Shown here piece by piece: positions 11,243 to 24,800 of a stretch of DNA of 64,000 nucleotides (positions within the stretch are counted from its first letter, which is position 1; every line of letters begins with the position of its first letter). Source of the DNA: Eudorina sp. 2006-703-Eu-15 (Eukaryota > Chlorophyta > Chlorophyceae > Chlamydomonadales > Volvocaceae). The stretch covers positions 190,896-254,895 of the forward strand of contig BDSI01000104.1 of the NCBI GenBank assembly GCA_003117195.1. The letters run 5' to 3'. The position numbers were made by a program, and so were the translations under genes. Below the pieces are notes generated by a model. The model saw only the letters and a program-made list of their open reading frames with translations. It did no database searches and had not been told where the DNA came from.

Positions 11243-13512
11243 TCAGAAGTCCTCGTCCATGGAGAAGTTCTGGACCTTGCCCTGCAGGCCCGCCATGACG
11301 CCGCTCTTCTGGTAGTCACCGACGCGTTTCTCGAAGAAGTTGGTCTTCCCCCTAGGAATACAAATGCACCACAAGGGCGGGCACAAATAAATTCCGGCGC
11401 GAGATCAGCGACTGGATGCACATCAGCATCCAGTCTAGATCCATCACGTTCACACACAAGTTCCTTACGCATAAGCACCATGAAGGCAAGTTACAGTTAC
11501 CGTACATTACAACGGTTGCGTACTGCCTCGGGCCAAAAACACATTAACTGCAAATGCGCATAAACTCACTGGAGGGAGATGAGCTCCATGAACTCGAAGG
11601 GGTTGGCCACGTTGTAGGTCTTGGAGCAGCCCAGCGCGACCAGCAACCGATCGGCAACGAACTGAATGTACTGCGCCATGAGCCGCGAGTTCATGCCGAT
11701 GAGGTCCACCGGCAGCGCGTCGGTGCAAAACTCCTGCTCGATGCTGACCGCCTCGCAGATAATCTCCTTGATGCGCGACTCGTCCAGCTGCTTCGAGAGC
11801 ATGCTGCAGGACGGGGGGGAGAACACAAATGTAGGCGATGTAGGTCCGGCCCAATTGAGATTGCCAGGTTGTTGCGCGAGGCCCAGCAGACACGCGAGAT
11901 ATACACTGCTGTGAATGGTCACGCAACGTTGTGCGAGATGGTCACAAGCAGCAATCCAGCACGGAACGCTAGCATATTGTCAAACACATGACCATTCTGT
12001 GCGCGAAATACCTGTAGAGCAGGCAGGCGAAGTCGCAGTGCAGGCCCTCGTCACGCGAGATGAGCTCGTTGGAGAAGGTGAGGCCGGGCATGAGGCCGCG
12101 CTTCTTGAGCCAGAAGATGGAGCAGAATGACCCGCTGAAGAAAATGCCCTCCACCGCGGCAAAGGCGACCAGCCGCTCGGGGAAGGAGCTCTCGCTGCGA
12201 AGACGAAACGACGAGCAGTGCGGGGAATCAACAGGGGCACGGCAACGTGGCGCAAGCGGTACGAGACTGAAATAGCAGGGGCCTAAAAAGCCTGACTAGG
12301 AGGGGACATGCCGAAATACGACAGGAAATGCACGAGGCCCCTAGCGCGGGGTGCGGCGGGTGAATGGGGCGAAGTGGAAAAGAGAATTAAAAACCAGAAA
12401 CGAGCCGGCGTGGATGGGGTACGGTCAGCGCACCTGCCGATCCACTTCATCGCCCACTGCGCCTTCTTCTTGATGCAGGGCACGGTCTCGATCGAATGGA
12501 AGAGCTTGTGCTTCTCCACCGGGTCCTTGATGTACGTCTCCAGAAGGAGCGAGTACATCTCTGCGTAGAGGGTGGAATTGGGCCGACAGACAGGACTCAG
12601 CGTAAAGGTCATCTACACGTTAAGCATCGGTGTGAGCGCACTAACGGATATCCTATGGCAAGGCATGACAGTGACCGTAACGGCGCGACGTTATTGACAA
12701 GCATAGCGCACCGGGGGAGGACCTATCGCACTCGGGACAGTACCCACCAGAGTGGATGTTCTCGATGGCCACCTGGAAGCCGTAGAAAGCGCGAGCCTGC
12801 AGATCATTGCCAACACTGTCATGACTCGGGACTCAAACTCAGTCACCCAGGGGTAGCAGCCAGACAAGTCATAGCGCAAAAGGGAAGACGACGGGGGCGA
12901 GGGTGCACGGTCAGCATAACCGACAGGGACGCACCTCGGGCAGCTGAACCTCCTTCATAAAGCGGATGGCGAGGTTCTCCAGCACAATGCCATCGCTGGC
13001 AGCAAAGAAGGCGAGGATGTGCGAGATGAAGTGGCGCTCCCCATCGGTGAGCTTCTCCCAGTGTTTCATGTCATCGCCCAGGTCAACCTCCTCGGCTGCA
13101 TTAAAAATATGAATTGCATCCAGTTAATGCGTGAGTGCACTGGAATCCGCAAGGTCGAGATTAGGTTGAAAACCTTACCAGTCCAAAAGCTGGCCTCCGC
13201 CTTCTTGTACATCTCCCAAATTTTAGGATACCTAATAGGAAACATGCAGAAGCGGTCCGGGTTCTCGTCCAGCAGCGGCTCAGGGTCGCGCATGCTCTTG
13301 CGCGGGCTGGTAAACAGCTCGTGCTTGGCGCTGGCCTTGGTAACTTTCGATGGCGAGGGATCATCCATGTTCGCCATCCGGCGCTTGCCAGGGGTCGTCT
13401 TGCTTGGAGTGCCGGCCTGTGACCCGGCTTTGCTGCTGCGAGTCGGGGACATCATGGACTTCGGCTGAACATCCTTGAGAGGAAGCACATCCTTGGCCAC
13501 GGTGGTATCCAT
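11243..13512 (-). CDS. Ribonucleoside-diphosphate reductase small subunit (R2)
   Basis: R2 holds the di-iron/tyrosyl-radical centre that lets the R1 subunit reduce ribonucleotides to deoxyribonucleotides for DNA synthesis. Exons: 13512-13179, 13095-12935, 12796-12748, 12560-12434, 12194-12012, 11803-11570, 11351-11243; 398 residues, all phases consistent. The core begins at [15 protein letters not shown]. Metal ligands and radical tyrosine are recognisable in order: SDGIV (Asp), AIENIHSEMYSLLL (Glu, His and the radical Tyr), [10 protein letters not shown] (Glu), [10 protein letters not shown] (Glu, His). It ends in FSMDEDF, the typical C-terminal tail that docks on R1. ATG at 13512 is preferred because upstream in-frame codons lack a clean start context. 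Unusual: a roughly 75-residue N-terminal extension with five S/T-P-x-K/R sites (see findings). Confidence 0.97.
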
Positions 13513-13951
13513 TTTTCTTGTGTGAGTATAAAGCAGATGAAGGATTGAAAAGGTTAAACTAAGAGATGCGGTTTTCACGATTATATACGTGCCGCGCGCT
13601 TAAATTTTGGACCCATACGCCGTACATGCTGCGCAACAATCCCATGCATGCGTGGGTAACGCATGACCACTCGTGGATAATTGATTACGCACATCACAGA
13701 ATTGCATGGTTATGAGGGCCGTTGCTACAGCACATGTGTTAATTGCAGAGGACGCGCGCTATTTGCATTCTGCAATACTGCACACGGACAACCCGACAGA
13801 CGCAAAATCATAAAAAGAATGTTGAAGCCGCAATTTTGATTGCAGCTTACCCCTTAACTGACAATAGCTCCCGTCGAAAGGCATAGTTCGTTCGCGGGCT
13901 GTGAGAGCGGTTACTGAACGACCAAAGCATGTATGATTGGAGGATTCATCC
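13513..13951. promoter_or_regulatory. 5' flank of RNR2
   Basis: AT-richer sequence between the RNR2 start and the probable 3' end of the SDR gene. It must contain the RNR2 promoter and 5' UTR, but I identified no specific element in it. Confidence 0.4.
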
Positions 13952-13956
13952 TTACA
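13952..13956 (-). terminator. Possible poly(A) signal of the SDR gene
   Basis: TTACA on the plus strand, TGTAA on the minus strand, about 720 bases after the SDR stop. It is the first match found downstream of that stop. Confidence 0.35.
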
Positions 13957-14673
13957 CATACCTAACACATTAATTTCTTGTATGAAACGTCAATTTCGTA
14001 ACGGTTCGGCACACTGAAAGTTCGCGCCATTCAGCTGTCACAAGCTGGTGGTCAATTGAACCAACAGTCACAGAAACGGTTCTTCTCCGTCACTGCGCAA
14101 AGCCGCATTGATGTCCGGCATTTCAACGTTGATTACCACTGTGAAAAGGAATGCGCCACGACAGCCAACTTCACAGGCAGCGTCGTCGCGGCGTCGGCTC
14201 AACGCAGGCCAAAGCCCCCTGGGTCATCTGCAGCTGTCAGGGCCCTTTCCAACATAATAAACCAGCCCCTTGTACCCATATTTGAGCGAACTGACAGCCT
14301 CTGTCACCCATACTTGAGCGAAATGTTGAGGCAGCTGCTCACTTAAGAATGTAAACCTGCCATGACGGTCAACATCTGCCAGCCGGCGCATGCGTCTGGC
14401 AACTCCACGGTTGCTTCGTGCAGCTGTGCGTCGAACAAAGACCCTCAAATGGAACCACCCATAGCCTCAATGCGCCGCCCATCTTCGAACGTCCGAAAGT
14501 CCCTCCTGCGTGCGCGGTCATGCGACAAAGCCCCGACGTGCGTCGTACTCAAACGATGCTCAGCCTGGACATTTGCAATCACATGAAAAGCATCCCTTCC
14601 AAAGGAGAAGAAAAGATCTGCAGTGCAGGGTCCTGCCCTCCTGAAGCACAAATATAAGAAAGCGGTCAGCGGC

Positions 14674-17600
14674 TTAGCGGCGTCCCTTGCCCTTGCCGCC
14701 TTTGCTCTTAGTAGCCTTGGCGCCGCCGCCCTCGCCAGCGCCGCCGGCTGCCGGCGACGCGCCCTTCCCACCCGCGGCAGCCGTGCTGCCGCCGCCGGCG
14801 GCGACGGCTTTCTCCTTACCCGCCTTGGCGCTGCCCGCCGGTGCCGGGCCCACCGGGCCTGCACCACCGGCCGAGCCCGGAGACTGCGGGGGCACCTCCT
14901 CGCGACTCGCGGCTTGCGCCGCCGCTGCGGCCGCCGCCGCCGCCGCTGCCGCCGCCGCTGCGTCCTCGTTCAATCCGACCACCGGCGCGGGCGCGGCCAC
15001 CTCAGCCAGGCGGGAACTGGCGGCAGCGCCGCCGCCGACGCCGGCGACGCTAGCGGGAGCTGGCTCGATATCCGCGCGCGGGCCCGACTTATGCAGCCTC
15101 TTGTACGGCGGTGGGTCAGCCGAGGCAGGCAGCAGCTCGTCGTTCTCAAACCGCGGTACACCGATCGGCACCGGTGAGGCCGCTGCGGCGGCGGCTGCGG
15201 TGGCGGCGTCCGTACCCGGCGGCGGCCCCGGCAGCACGATACCGTGCTCTTGGGCGAGATGCTGGAGCGTCTGCGGCGGCGGCGGCACCACCACCGCCGG
15301 CGCGTCGCCGTACTCCGCCACGTCACCGCCGCCGGCGCCGTCCTCGATGTCCGACTCGCGACGAGCCACGACCTTCCGACGTGCCGCGGCGGCGGCAGCG
15401 GCCTCGTCCGCGGCGCCGGCGCTGCCAGGGGGAGGAAAGAGACCAACCGACGGCGCGCCGTGCTCCGTACTGCCTGGTCGGCCCGCGCCGGCGGCGGCGG
15501 GGCGGCGGCGGGCCAGAGCCGCCGGATTGAGGTCCGGCGCTGTTCCCTGCGGGACGATTCAGGATAACAGTACGGCACAGACATGGGTGGTTGACGAGTA
15601 ACGGTATCCTCCCCTGGACCCCTGCTAAAACCGGATGAGAGGTACACAGACCAGCAGGCTTGCAGGCAGGCGGGCAAGCCTGCGTCATCGCCGCCCCTCC
15701 TCGCGCCGCGCTGCGCGATCATTCCCCCTAACCCCCGGCCCGGCACGTGACATGCCTCCCCGCTGAAGGCTTCACGGCTTTGGGGCGGGCCCTCTAGCAA
15801 TCCTTCCTGACGTAAGCCGCCAACGGCAGCAACCTTGCGGTCGTACAATGGCGTGCTGTTGTACCTACCTTGGCGGGTGACAAGACGGGTCGCTTGCGGT
15901 CCGGGCGGGTGGGGGTGGTGCGCGGGCTGCCGCCCGCCTCGTTCGCGTCCGCCGCCGCAGGGGAGGCGCCGGGCGGGGCGGCGGCGGCGGCGGTGGTCCG
16001 CACGTGCGCGGCCGCCTCCGCCAGCGGCGGCGGCGGCACGTGACTCGCCGCCGCCAGGCCCGTCACCTTCTCGCTGTACGACCACAGCGCCGCCGCCAAT
16101 TGGTCTTCGTACGTCTGGGCCGCGGAACGCACCGGCACGACTTGGTTGAACATCCTGGGGGGACCCACGGGTCGGAGGAAGGGGGGAGGCAGGGGGCCGG
16201 GCGCGATCCGGGTTGGGTGCCGGTTGACGGGCCACACACACACACACACACACAGATTACCACACGCGCCTTTTTCACTGAACACACATCCACACGCACG
16301 CCCGCATACACATCCACACACACACGACCTCACACCTGCGCCCCGAGAAGTTGCGCACGGGGTAGTCAACCAGGGAGTGCAGGATCACGACAGTGCCGTA
16401 CAGCGACGGCCTGATGACGTGCCACCAGTCCCTCCAGGGAGCTCCCATCAAGGTGACGCCGGGCCCGGCGAAGGCGCCGCGCGCGTAGTAGCGCAGGTCC
16501 TGGGCGGGGGACAGCACCTGGGGGGCCCGGTCCTGACGCGAGGGAGGGGGAGGCAGGGCGCGCGGGGACACATGAGATGGGCAGGCAGGGAGGGAGAGAG
16601 GGAGGTATGGGAAATTGGTAGACACATCCAAAGTGCGCTGCTGCCAGAGCGAAGGTGTGGTGAAGAATCGGGGAGGGAGGGAGGGAGGGAAGTGCACACT
16701 TGGGTGGCTCCAGGGTTTCGTTGAACCTTGTTGACAGCGACATGTTGGAGGTGGGTGGTGGGTGGGTCTGTGACGGGCGCTGGAGAAGGGAGGATGTGGG
16801 GTCTGTGACGGGCGCTGGAGAAGGGAGGATGTGGGGTGCCGAGAGCTGTGCACGGCACAGGTGCTCCCCGACGGCCCCACGCCGTCCCGTCTGTGGGCCA
16901 CATTGTGGGTCCTACAGACAGCCGCAGCCGCCGCCACCGCAGCAGCCACCGCCACCGCCACCGCAGCCGCAGCCGCAGCCGCAGCCGCACCTCCTACTCC
17001 CTCCCACGCGCCCACGCGCCGCCCCACCCGCATACCCCATATTACCATCACGGCCAGGCACTGCAACGAACACCCCCTGTGTGCCCCGAGTCCCGCCATC
17101 CCGCTCCGATACCGTACTACGGCAGGAATTGTACAGTGGTACGGTGAGGTACTTCACTACGGTGCGGTACGGGTGGACGTTCCCACGTCCCGCCTCACCC
17201 TCTCCCAGGGCAGCGTGGCCGCCGCCACCAGCACCTCCGCGCCGTCCTCGGGCGGCGCGTACAGCGCCTCAATGATCCACCGCGCGGGGGGCGCCGCCAG
17301 CCAGGGCACCTCGTCCCAGATGGCCGTACGGACGCCGCCGGGGTCCACCGCACAAGACTGGGTGCGGGGCGCGGGCGGGTGAGCGGTGTGGGGAGGACGT
17401 TGGTGGACAGGAGTGGGGAGGGAGGGGGGGTGCGGGGGGGTTGCGGCGGGTTGGCAAGTCAGTCAAGTGCAACACGAAGGAGGGGAAGCGGGGCGGGACC
17501 CGCTGGGGACGATGGGTCATGCCTGCGGTGTTGAAGTACGGCGGTGGTACAGCGGACTCCACTGGAGGGATCGCGTTTGTGTTGTTCATGTGTTTGTGTG

Positions 17601-19715
17601 TCGGCGCGGAGGGGAGGGGAGGGGCGCCGCGTTGATGAACGAATGAAGGAACGTTACAGCGGACCCCAAAGGGATCAACGGTGTATACCAGGGCAAGCCC
17701 CAGCAGGCCCCACCGCCAAGGCGGCAAGAAACCTCCACGCCGTGATGATGATGTGGCGCGACGCGGCCGCGACGACCGCGCACCAAGCCTCACTGGCCTG
17801 GCCGGGCCACGCTTCAGGAGACCTCCCCCTCCCTGGAGGTGGGGTTGTACAGGTGGGGCCGGACTTCGGAGGGAGGTCGCGACGCGCGCGGGGCTCGTGA
17901 TGACCCGTGGGTCACGGCACGAAACATGTGGTCGGGGGGTCGTGTGGGTGGGGAGGGGTCTTACATCGCACGCGTCAGATGGTGCGGTACGACACCCTGA
18001 CCCACCTGGACGCCCTGGGGCCCCAGCCGCCGCTGCAGCTCGTACGCGAACATCACCTGTGCGCACACACGCACACGCACACACACATACACGAGCGCGA
18101 CGTGCAAGAACCTTAAGACAGGGCCCGGAAGCCCATCCTCACCGTAACAACACATTAAACATACACACAAAGCGTGTACGGCATGTACAGCCGTGCGTCA
18201 GTACGACAGGTGGGACGCACTACGGCTCGCGCGTCGGCGGCCGCCGGAGTGCATCCGGGCCTTACGGGTGCCGTGGAGGGAGACTGGGAGCATGCTGTCA
18301 ACGCACACACACGATCAGCCCCCTCACGCCTCACGTTGGCGAGCTTGGTCCAGGCGTACGTCAGGTGGGAGGTGGTGTGGACGAAGACCCGTGGGTCGGT
18401 CGGTAGCGCGTAGCAGCGGTGCGACACGGACGACACCGCCACGACTCGGGCGCCACTGGCGACCAGCTTGGCCTCCAGCAACCGTGTCAGATGGTAGGGC
18501 CCAAGGTAGTTGACCTGTCGTACATACGGCAGTTGCAGAGGCGGGAAGATACGGTTAGCTACGTTGGCTGGGAACAGGCGGGGCTCCCGATCTGCGGCTC
18601 CTGACCTGACCCAACAAAATCTGACCGGTACGTGATTGAGCTGATAAGCTACGGTAGCAGGAAGTGTCGTACGGTGAGATGCGTACCTGTACCAGACGGT
18701 TGACCCCGCGCTCGTCCACCGGCTGTCCGGCAAGCATACTCGTCCCCGCGTTGTTGATCAAGATGTGGATGGGTGTGGCGGTGTCGGAGAGGAGCGCGCG
18801 GGCGAAGCGGGCGATGGAGGCGGGGTCGGCGACGTCCAGGGGTGGTATGGCAGGTGGCAGAACAAAGTCCAGGGGGGGCGGCGAGGGGTCGCCCGAGTAC
18901 CTGGCGGGCGGGCGGGCGGGCGGGCGGCGGCCGGTGGGTCGCGTGCTGGATCCTGAGAAAGCGCGAAGACCTTGAGACAACAAGAGGTGCCGGAGAGGTA
19001 TCCCAATCTCCGAATTACGATACCAAATGCCCCACGCCGTTTGCGACCGACGGTCCCGCTTCCTCGCGAGGTCGTACATCCACCCTGCCGCGCATCTCCT
19101 TGGCTGCGGGCGTTAAACACACAGCCGACAGCCCCTTCCTACCCCTTGGACGACAAGACGCGGTACGGCTGTGCCCCCGCGTACGGCAGCACCGTACACC
19201 TCGCGGCCTCGCCCACCGTGCATCGGCGCGCCATCTCACAGCTCTGTCCCCGGTTCATCACTTGACTCCTCCATAACCACAACCGCAACAAAGGTCACAT
19301 GTCCGCCTCCTGTACCGATCCGTCAGGGCACCTCCTTCCTAAACCCTAGCGTCACCCCTGCTGCTCCTCCGCCCGGGCCCCCCTCCGTCTGTCCGTCCGT
19401 CCGTCCGTTCGCGCCGCCCTCACCCCACCCCGCCCCGCACCTCTTGCGGATGGCCGCCACGACGCGCTCCGCCTTGGCCGGGTTCCGGACGCCGAAGATC
19501 ACCCGAGCCCCTCGCTCCGCCAGCTGCGCCGCGGCCTCCAGGCCCAGGCCGCTGGTGGCGCCCGTCACCAGTGCCACGCGGCCGCACAGGTCGCGGCGGC
19601 GCGGCGGCTGCGGCTGGTTGTACTGGTTCTGCTGCTGCTGCGGCGGCGGCGGCGGCTGTGGTGGCGGCGAGGGCTGCCGCTGCTCCAGCGCTGCCTCGAT
19701 GGGTTGTGAGCTCAT
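14674..19715 (-). CDS. Short-chain dehydrogenase/reductase with long Ala-rich C-terminal tail
   Basis: NAD(P)-dependent oxidoreductase of the classical/retinol-dehydrogenase-like SDR type; substrate unknown. Exons: 19715-19441, 18900-18687, 18514-18335, 18056-18006, 17357-17199, 16532-16336, 16154-15869, 15546-14674; 744 residues, all phases agree. After a Pro/Gln-rich leader come the cofactor loop TGATSGLG (51-58), NNAG (about 139), SSVS, and the catalytic YAWTK (Tyr216, Lys220), then VDPGGVRT. A following segment with YARGAFAGPGVTLMG and AALWSYSEKVTG looks like the C-terminal cap of plant/algal SDRs. The last about 370 residues are mostly Ala/Pro/Gly, ending in KSKGGKGKGRR. This is far longer than the usual 300-350 residues. 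The tail is not just a shadow frame: three consecutive phase-matched junctions lead into it. The last exon is the least certain. Confidence 0.88.
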
Positions 19716-21656
19716 GGCGTTTACCTCACGAAGCAGCAAATGGTACTAGCTGTGATCTCAGGGAGTGGAGGCGAGGAAGAGGCGGGCTGGGGCGGATGGA
19801 TGGAAGCGCAAACGAACAGACAGCCCCGAGCAGCAATGAGATATCCTTGGATGGACACGAGGGTGACCGGCGAATGAGTGGCGAGACCGGCTTCGGCCGC
19901 TCTGTCTTTGACGGCTGGAAAGGTGGAGGAGCTGGGTGCTCGCCAGACGGCGGCCAGATCCTGCCAGATGCGATTTGAAAGTGCTACGTGGCGTAGCAGG
20001 CCGAGAATTGGATATCGGAATGCGTCCGGATCTGCAGCCCCAATACCCCTCGGGAGAAAAGCCCCTGGTCCAGCGGTATTGGCTCTGACCAGTAGCGCTG
20101 TCGACAAAACGGACCTTCAAATGGCGAGAAATGGGAAATGGGCTAAGCGAAAGCAGTTTTTTTACGGAGCTCGCTTACCGCTCTACGGAGGGTCGTCAGA
20201 CCGCCGTCAGTTGCTGAAACAGCATTTCGCGAAACTGCCCAAGACCCTGCAACGTCCTCCCGTTGACAAGCCCGATGCCGCGATGCTATGGTTGTACAGC
20301 TCTGTACAGGAAAGGTAGTAGGGTAAGCGATCACAGCGCGCCTGTTTCCTCCAGAGTCATCATCGCCAGCCGTCTCAAAAATCGGTCAAGATGGCGGCAC
20401 CCAGCTCCCAACGTTTTCGTGTTGCCGCAGCCGTTCCGTTGCCCGCGGAACGCAGTTCTCGCTCCAACCTCGACAAGGCACGCCAGCCGTCCACAATTGC
20501 TTTGCAGAAACCGGGCAATGCCCCTGAAAATCATCAATCAAGCCAACCAAGCTGTCCAAAAAACAATTCGATCACGGTACTTCCTGATGGCCCGCTGCAC
20601 ACGCCAAGCAAACATGGGACGACCCGAGGGCCCCGTCAGGTCCCGTCGCGCAGTGCCGCGCCCAAGCTTGGCGTTCAGACGCCTCCGACCCACATAACAG
20701 AAATTCAATCAAAGCAATTCCATCAATCCCGACCAATGCACGCTAGACACACGCGGGCGGTTTCCTAGCCGAACACACAAACACGGGGGGGAGAATTCTC
20801 GCGGAAGGGCATTGCAAGCCCTTCAGGGGGCCTTATCATCGCGTCGGAGGAAACGGAAAGCGCGCTGGGAAGGCCGGCAGGTGACTCAGAGGGACGTCCT
20901 GCCGGGCGCGATAGATCCGGGGCTGAGCTGAGGTAGTTGAGCCGCTGCGGGTCATCCAAGAGAGCAGGGATGGATGGATGGATGGGTGCGGTCAGATGCG
21001 CGGCGCGCGCGCGGGAGAGCACTGCCTGGTGACCCAGCCATTGGCTATGGGCGGGAGGGGGGCCAGGCAGTTGGTCCCCAGGGGAGCCCTTGCCCTTGCC
21101 CACACGCCTGCACGACCCGCGGGTCGGCCGACCCACCCACACCGCCCCCACATGGCCCGTTTCCACATGCCGCCTGTGTCGAGGGGCCGGTTGGGGTGCG
21201 TGTGTCCCTCATTGAGCAACGCTCGATACACACCACAAAGCACGACACTCTCTAGCTGAATACCTAATGCTGAAACCTCTCATGCATGGTCTTGTGATCT
21301 GACTCGCGTGCTGCAAACTTGCAATCCGACTCTTTCAAACAGATACCTCGGGTCCACATCGCCACATGATGGTCCACATCACCCTATGGATTTGATAGTC
21401 CAAATCACCATTACTAAGGTCCATGCAAAGGCACATCCAAACACTCGACAAACCACTCCATCGTCAACACCACCGTCGTGCGGTCGAACACGCGGACCCC
21501 CCCCCTTGTGCTAACCCGCGGATGCATTCCGTCGTCGTCCCTGCCCAGGTTTGCGGCAGATCGCGGCCACACCCCGAGCGCCAGCCAGATCATTACTGCG
21601 CGTTTGCCCCGTACCAGTATCAGAGAATGGGTGGGCCACGTCGCGGCACATCGCCA
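19716..21656. other. Intergenic: 5' flank of SDR gene and 3' flank of PiT gene
   Basis: About 1.9 kb without a supportable exon. It contains a short GGAT tetranucleotide run near 20968-20985 and one copy of the 12-bp palindrome at 21114. Open frames here lack conserved motifs. The SDR promoter should lie close to 19716. Confidence 0.5.
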
Positions 21657-21661
21657 TTACA
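21657..21661 (-). terminator. Poly(A) signal TGTAA of the PiT gene
   Basis: TTACA on the plus strand is about 160 bases beyond the PiT stop codon, a typical distance for an algal 3' UTR. Confidence 0.55.
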
Positions 21662-21819
21662 ACCCACCACTCGCCAGCATGCCGACGCTAACACCGGGTA
21701 CCTTCCTTTGCAGTACCGTACCGTACAGTACCGTGCCGTTCCATGCCATTCGTTACGTCGTACAGTGTATATATAACATGGATCAGGAGGACCGATACAT
21801 CGCTCTTTGCCGTACTGGA

Positions 21820-24800
21820 TTATGGCGGGCGCGGCAGCACCAGTCCCTGCGCAGCCATGCCCCCCATGTACGGCAGGCTGTTATTGAGGTACGTCTCCAC
21901 CGTACGGTTCAAAAACGCCGTCAAGAAGCTCGCGGCCACGTGCTGTATGGGCCGCGTGCCGCTGTCCGACCCGGGGGTCGCTGCCAGCTGCAGCCAGGCC
22001 ATGTCCGCCTCCAACTGGGAGGCCAGGGCGGCGCTGTGGTTGCCCCAGGTGGCGGGGTCGGAGAGCGCGGCGGTGTTGGTGCGGTTGAGGAGCAGGTCCA
22101 GTCTGTCCGTGTACGGCACGTGTGTACGGCGAGGCAAGGCGGAGGGCCCAATCAGCTCGGTAGGGCCTTGAGAGTTCGTGGCGTCGTGACGGGGTTTGGG
22201 GTTTGGCGCGGGTGGCGCGCGTTCGTGGCCTGCTGGCTCTGCCACCCTCCTGGTCTTGTCCCTAGCGCCCGCTTTACCCGTTCTTACTGCCATTACCAAG
22301 GCACCGCCGTGCACTGTCCGTACGGACCCCAACACGTACCCAACCCGGAACACCCCGCTGGTAACGGTCCTTCCCCGGATCACCCCCCGAGCCACCGGGC
22401 CCAGGTAGCCTCCGTACTGGAATGCGCCAGGTTCCGCACACCGTCGGGAGCCGGGGACCGACCCATGGGACTTGCTCTCCCACAGCGAATGACCCATGGG
22501 CCTTCGAGACCGACCCATGGGACTGACTGACGCACTCTGCCGCCCGCGCCGCCCGCCCACTCACCGATTTGCGATCGCCACCATGGCCGACTCGTACGCG
22601 TTGACGTCGCCGCCCTGCCTGATGGAGGGCGCGTAGGCCCCCGCCGCGAAGATGGCCGCCGACATCAGCGCCGTGAACAACAGCGTCACCAGCCAACCCA
22701 GGAAGAACTGGGCGGCGAGGGGCCAGTTGAGGCCCGCCGAGCCCTCCAGCAACCCCATGCCCGCAGTGGCGCCAACCTGGGCAGGGGAGGCGACGGGCGA
22801 GGTGGGGCTATGCGGGGTCGATGAGGGTTGTACGTGACGACCCGTGCTGTACGACAGTGTACAAACGACTGTGGGCTGATGTCGGCCGTCTGTCCTCTCC
22901 CTACCCCCTGCCCTCCCTGACACACACACACACACACATTGCGGGTTTCTCATTAAACACACGGCAGGTACATGGCAGGTTGACTGGCAGGTATGTTGGG
23001 CCTGGGTTGGTCGGGCGGGCCACCCTAGCGGGAACGCACATGGCACCTGGGACGGGCACATGGACGCCCATCGCCCCACTGCGGGGCACCGACCCGTAGC
23101 GGCCATCGCTGGATGCCCCCCGGTATGTCTTCCAACGGGTCGGTGACGTCTCAACCGAGGTGGTGTTCGGTGGGTCGGCGGTTACTCCTGGTTGGGTCCC
23201 AGAGTGCATCACGCGCCGGTGGTGACCCAGTTGCCCCGTTGGGCCGTTATTACGTTGCCGCAGCCTGTTGTACTGAACGGCCGCGCTCCTCGCGTCCTCG
23301 CTTCTTGGGACGAGTTTTCGCTCAGCACAACCCTAAACACAAAGGCAGGGAAAGCGTGGGGCGCCTGCTCCAGGACCCCCGCATTAACAAACACAGGCCC
23401 TACACACACAGTCACACAGACACACCTGACAGTGTGTGGTGGATATGGGCAGTCCGTACTTGGAGGCCAGGACCACCACCAGCGCGGTCGACAGCTCTAT
23501 GCAGAAGCCGCGGGACGGGGTAACCACCGCGAGCCGTACCCCGATGGCTCGGATAATGTTGTAGCCTGAGGGGGGGGAGGTCGAGGGCGCGGGTGGGTGG
23601 GTGGGCAGGGTTGCCGGGAGAGGCATTTCGCGCCGCGCAGGCCGAGGTCGCAGCGGGGCGGGCACGGGCAGAGACGGGAGTTCGAGAAATTGGTAGACAT
23701 GTGTGTACTGCGCTGCTGCCAGAGCGAATATCCGATAGAGACGGTGGAGGCCTCGGGTGCCGCGGTCAGGGGGACAGGAGATGGACGCCGTGGAAATCGT
23801 CCCCGTTGCTGTACGGCATGTGTACGGCACATCCAGGGCCGCATCGGCACCCCAGGCAGGCAGCCCAAACCCTAAAGACATGACCCACCAACGACAGCAC
23901 AGCCCGCGGAGTAGCCCGTGAAGGGCAGCGCAAGCAAACCAAGAATTCAAACGAACAAGGCAAACCACGAAAGCAAATCAAGAAAGCAAACCACGAAAGC
24001 AAAGCAAGAAAGCAAATAAAGAAAGCATGCATGCGACGCCCTACAGCGCGCCCTGCTCCCTTCCGCCGCAGCCCCGGGCGGCCCAGGCCACCTCCAATCT
24101 CGGCCCCCACCCCCCGACTGCCGTACACCTCCGTACATCGCCTCACCGTATGTCGCAAGCCCCATCACGATCCCCGCGCCCCCCAGGATCAGCACCCAGA
24201 TGGGCACCGTGGAGTCGGAATCCACCTGAAGGGGGGGAGTGGCGGTGAGGGTGGCGGTGAGGGTGGCGGTGAGGGTGGCGGTGAGGTGAGGGTGGCGGTG
24301 AGGTGAGGGTAGCGGTGAGGGTGGCGGTGAGGGGGGCGGTGGTGGCGGGGGCGGTGGTGGCGGGGGCGGTGGTGATCGAGGTGGTAAGAGATAGGGATAG
24401 GGAGGGGTGGCGCGATTAGGGTGGCGAGGCGCGACGGTTAGATACCGTGTGCGGAGGTGAGGTGCGCCGTGCTTGCCGTGGGTCAGCAGCCCGATCTGAT
24501 TCCCCGGCTGAGGATATGGCTGGTTGGGGTACGACCGCGGGACCTGAGACAAGGTCAACATGCCATCGTACTTTCCGTACACACACTCTTAAAAACACAT
24601 GTACACAGACACATTTACACGGGCGGGGTTCTCGGTAAACAACCATATGCCGTACACATCACATGTATATGTACATATAATATACATTAATTTAAATACG
24701 CGCCGTTACGCACCCTCTGGTACTTGTAGATGTACTGGATAGCCGCCAGGGGCCCGACCGAGTTGGCCACGTCATTGGCGCCGTGGCTGAACGAGTCGCA

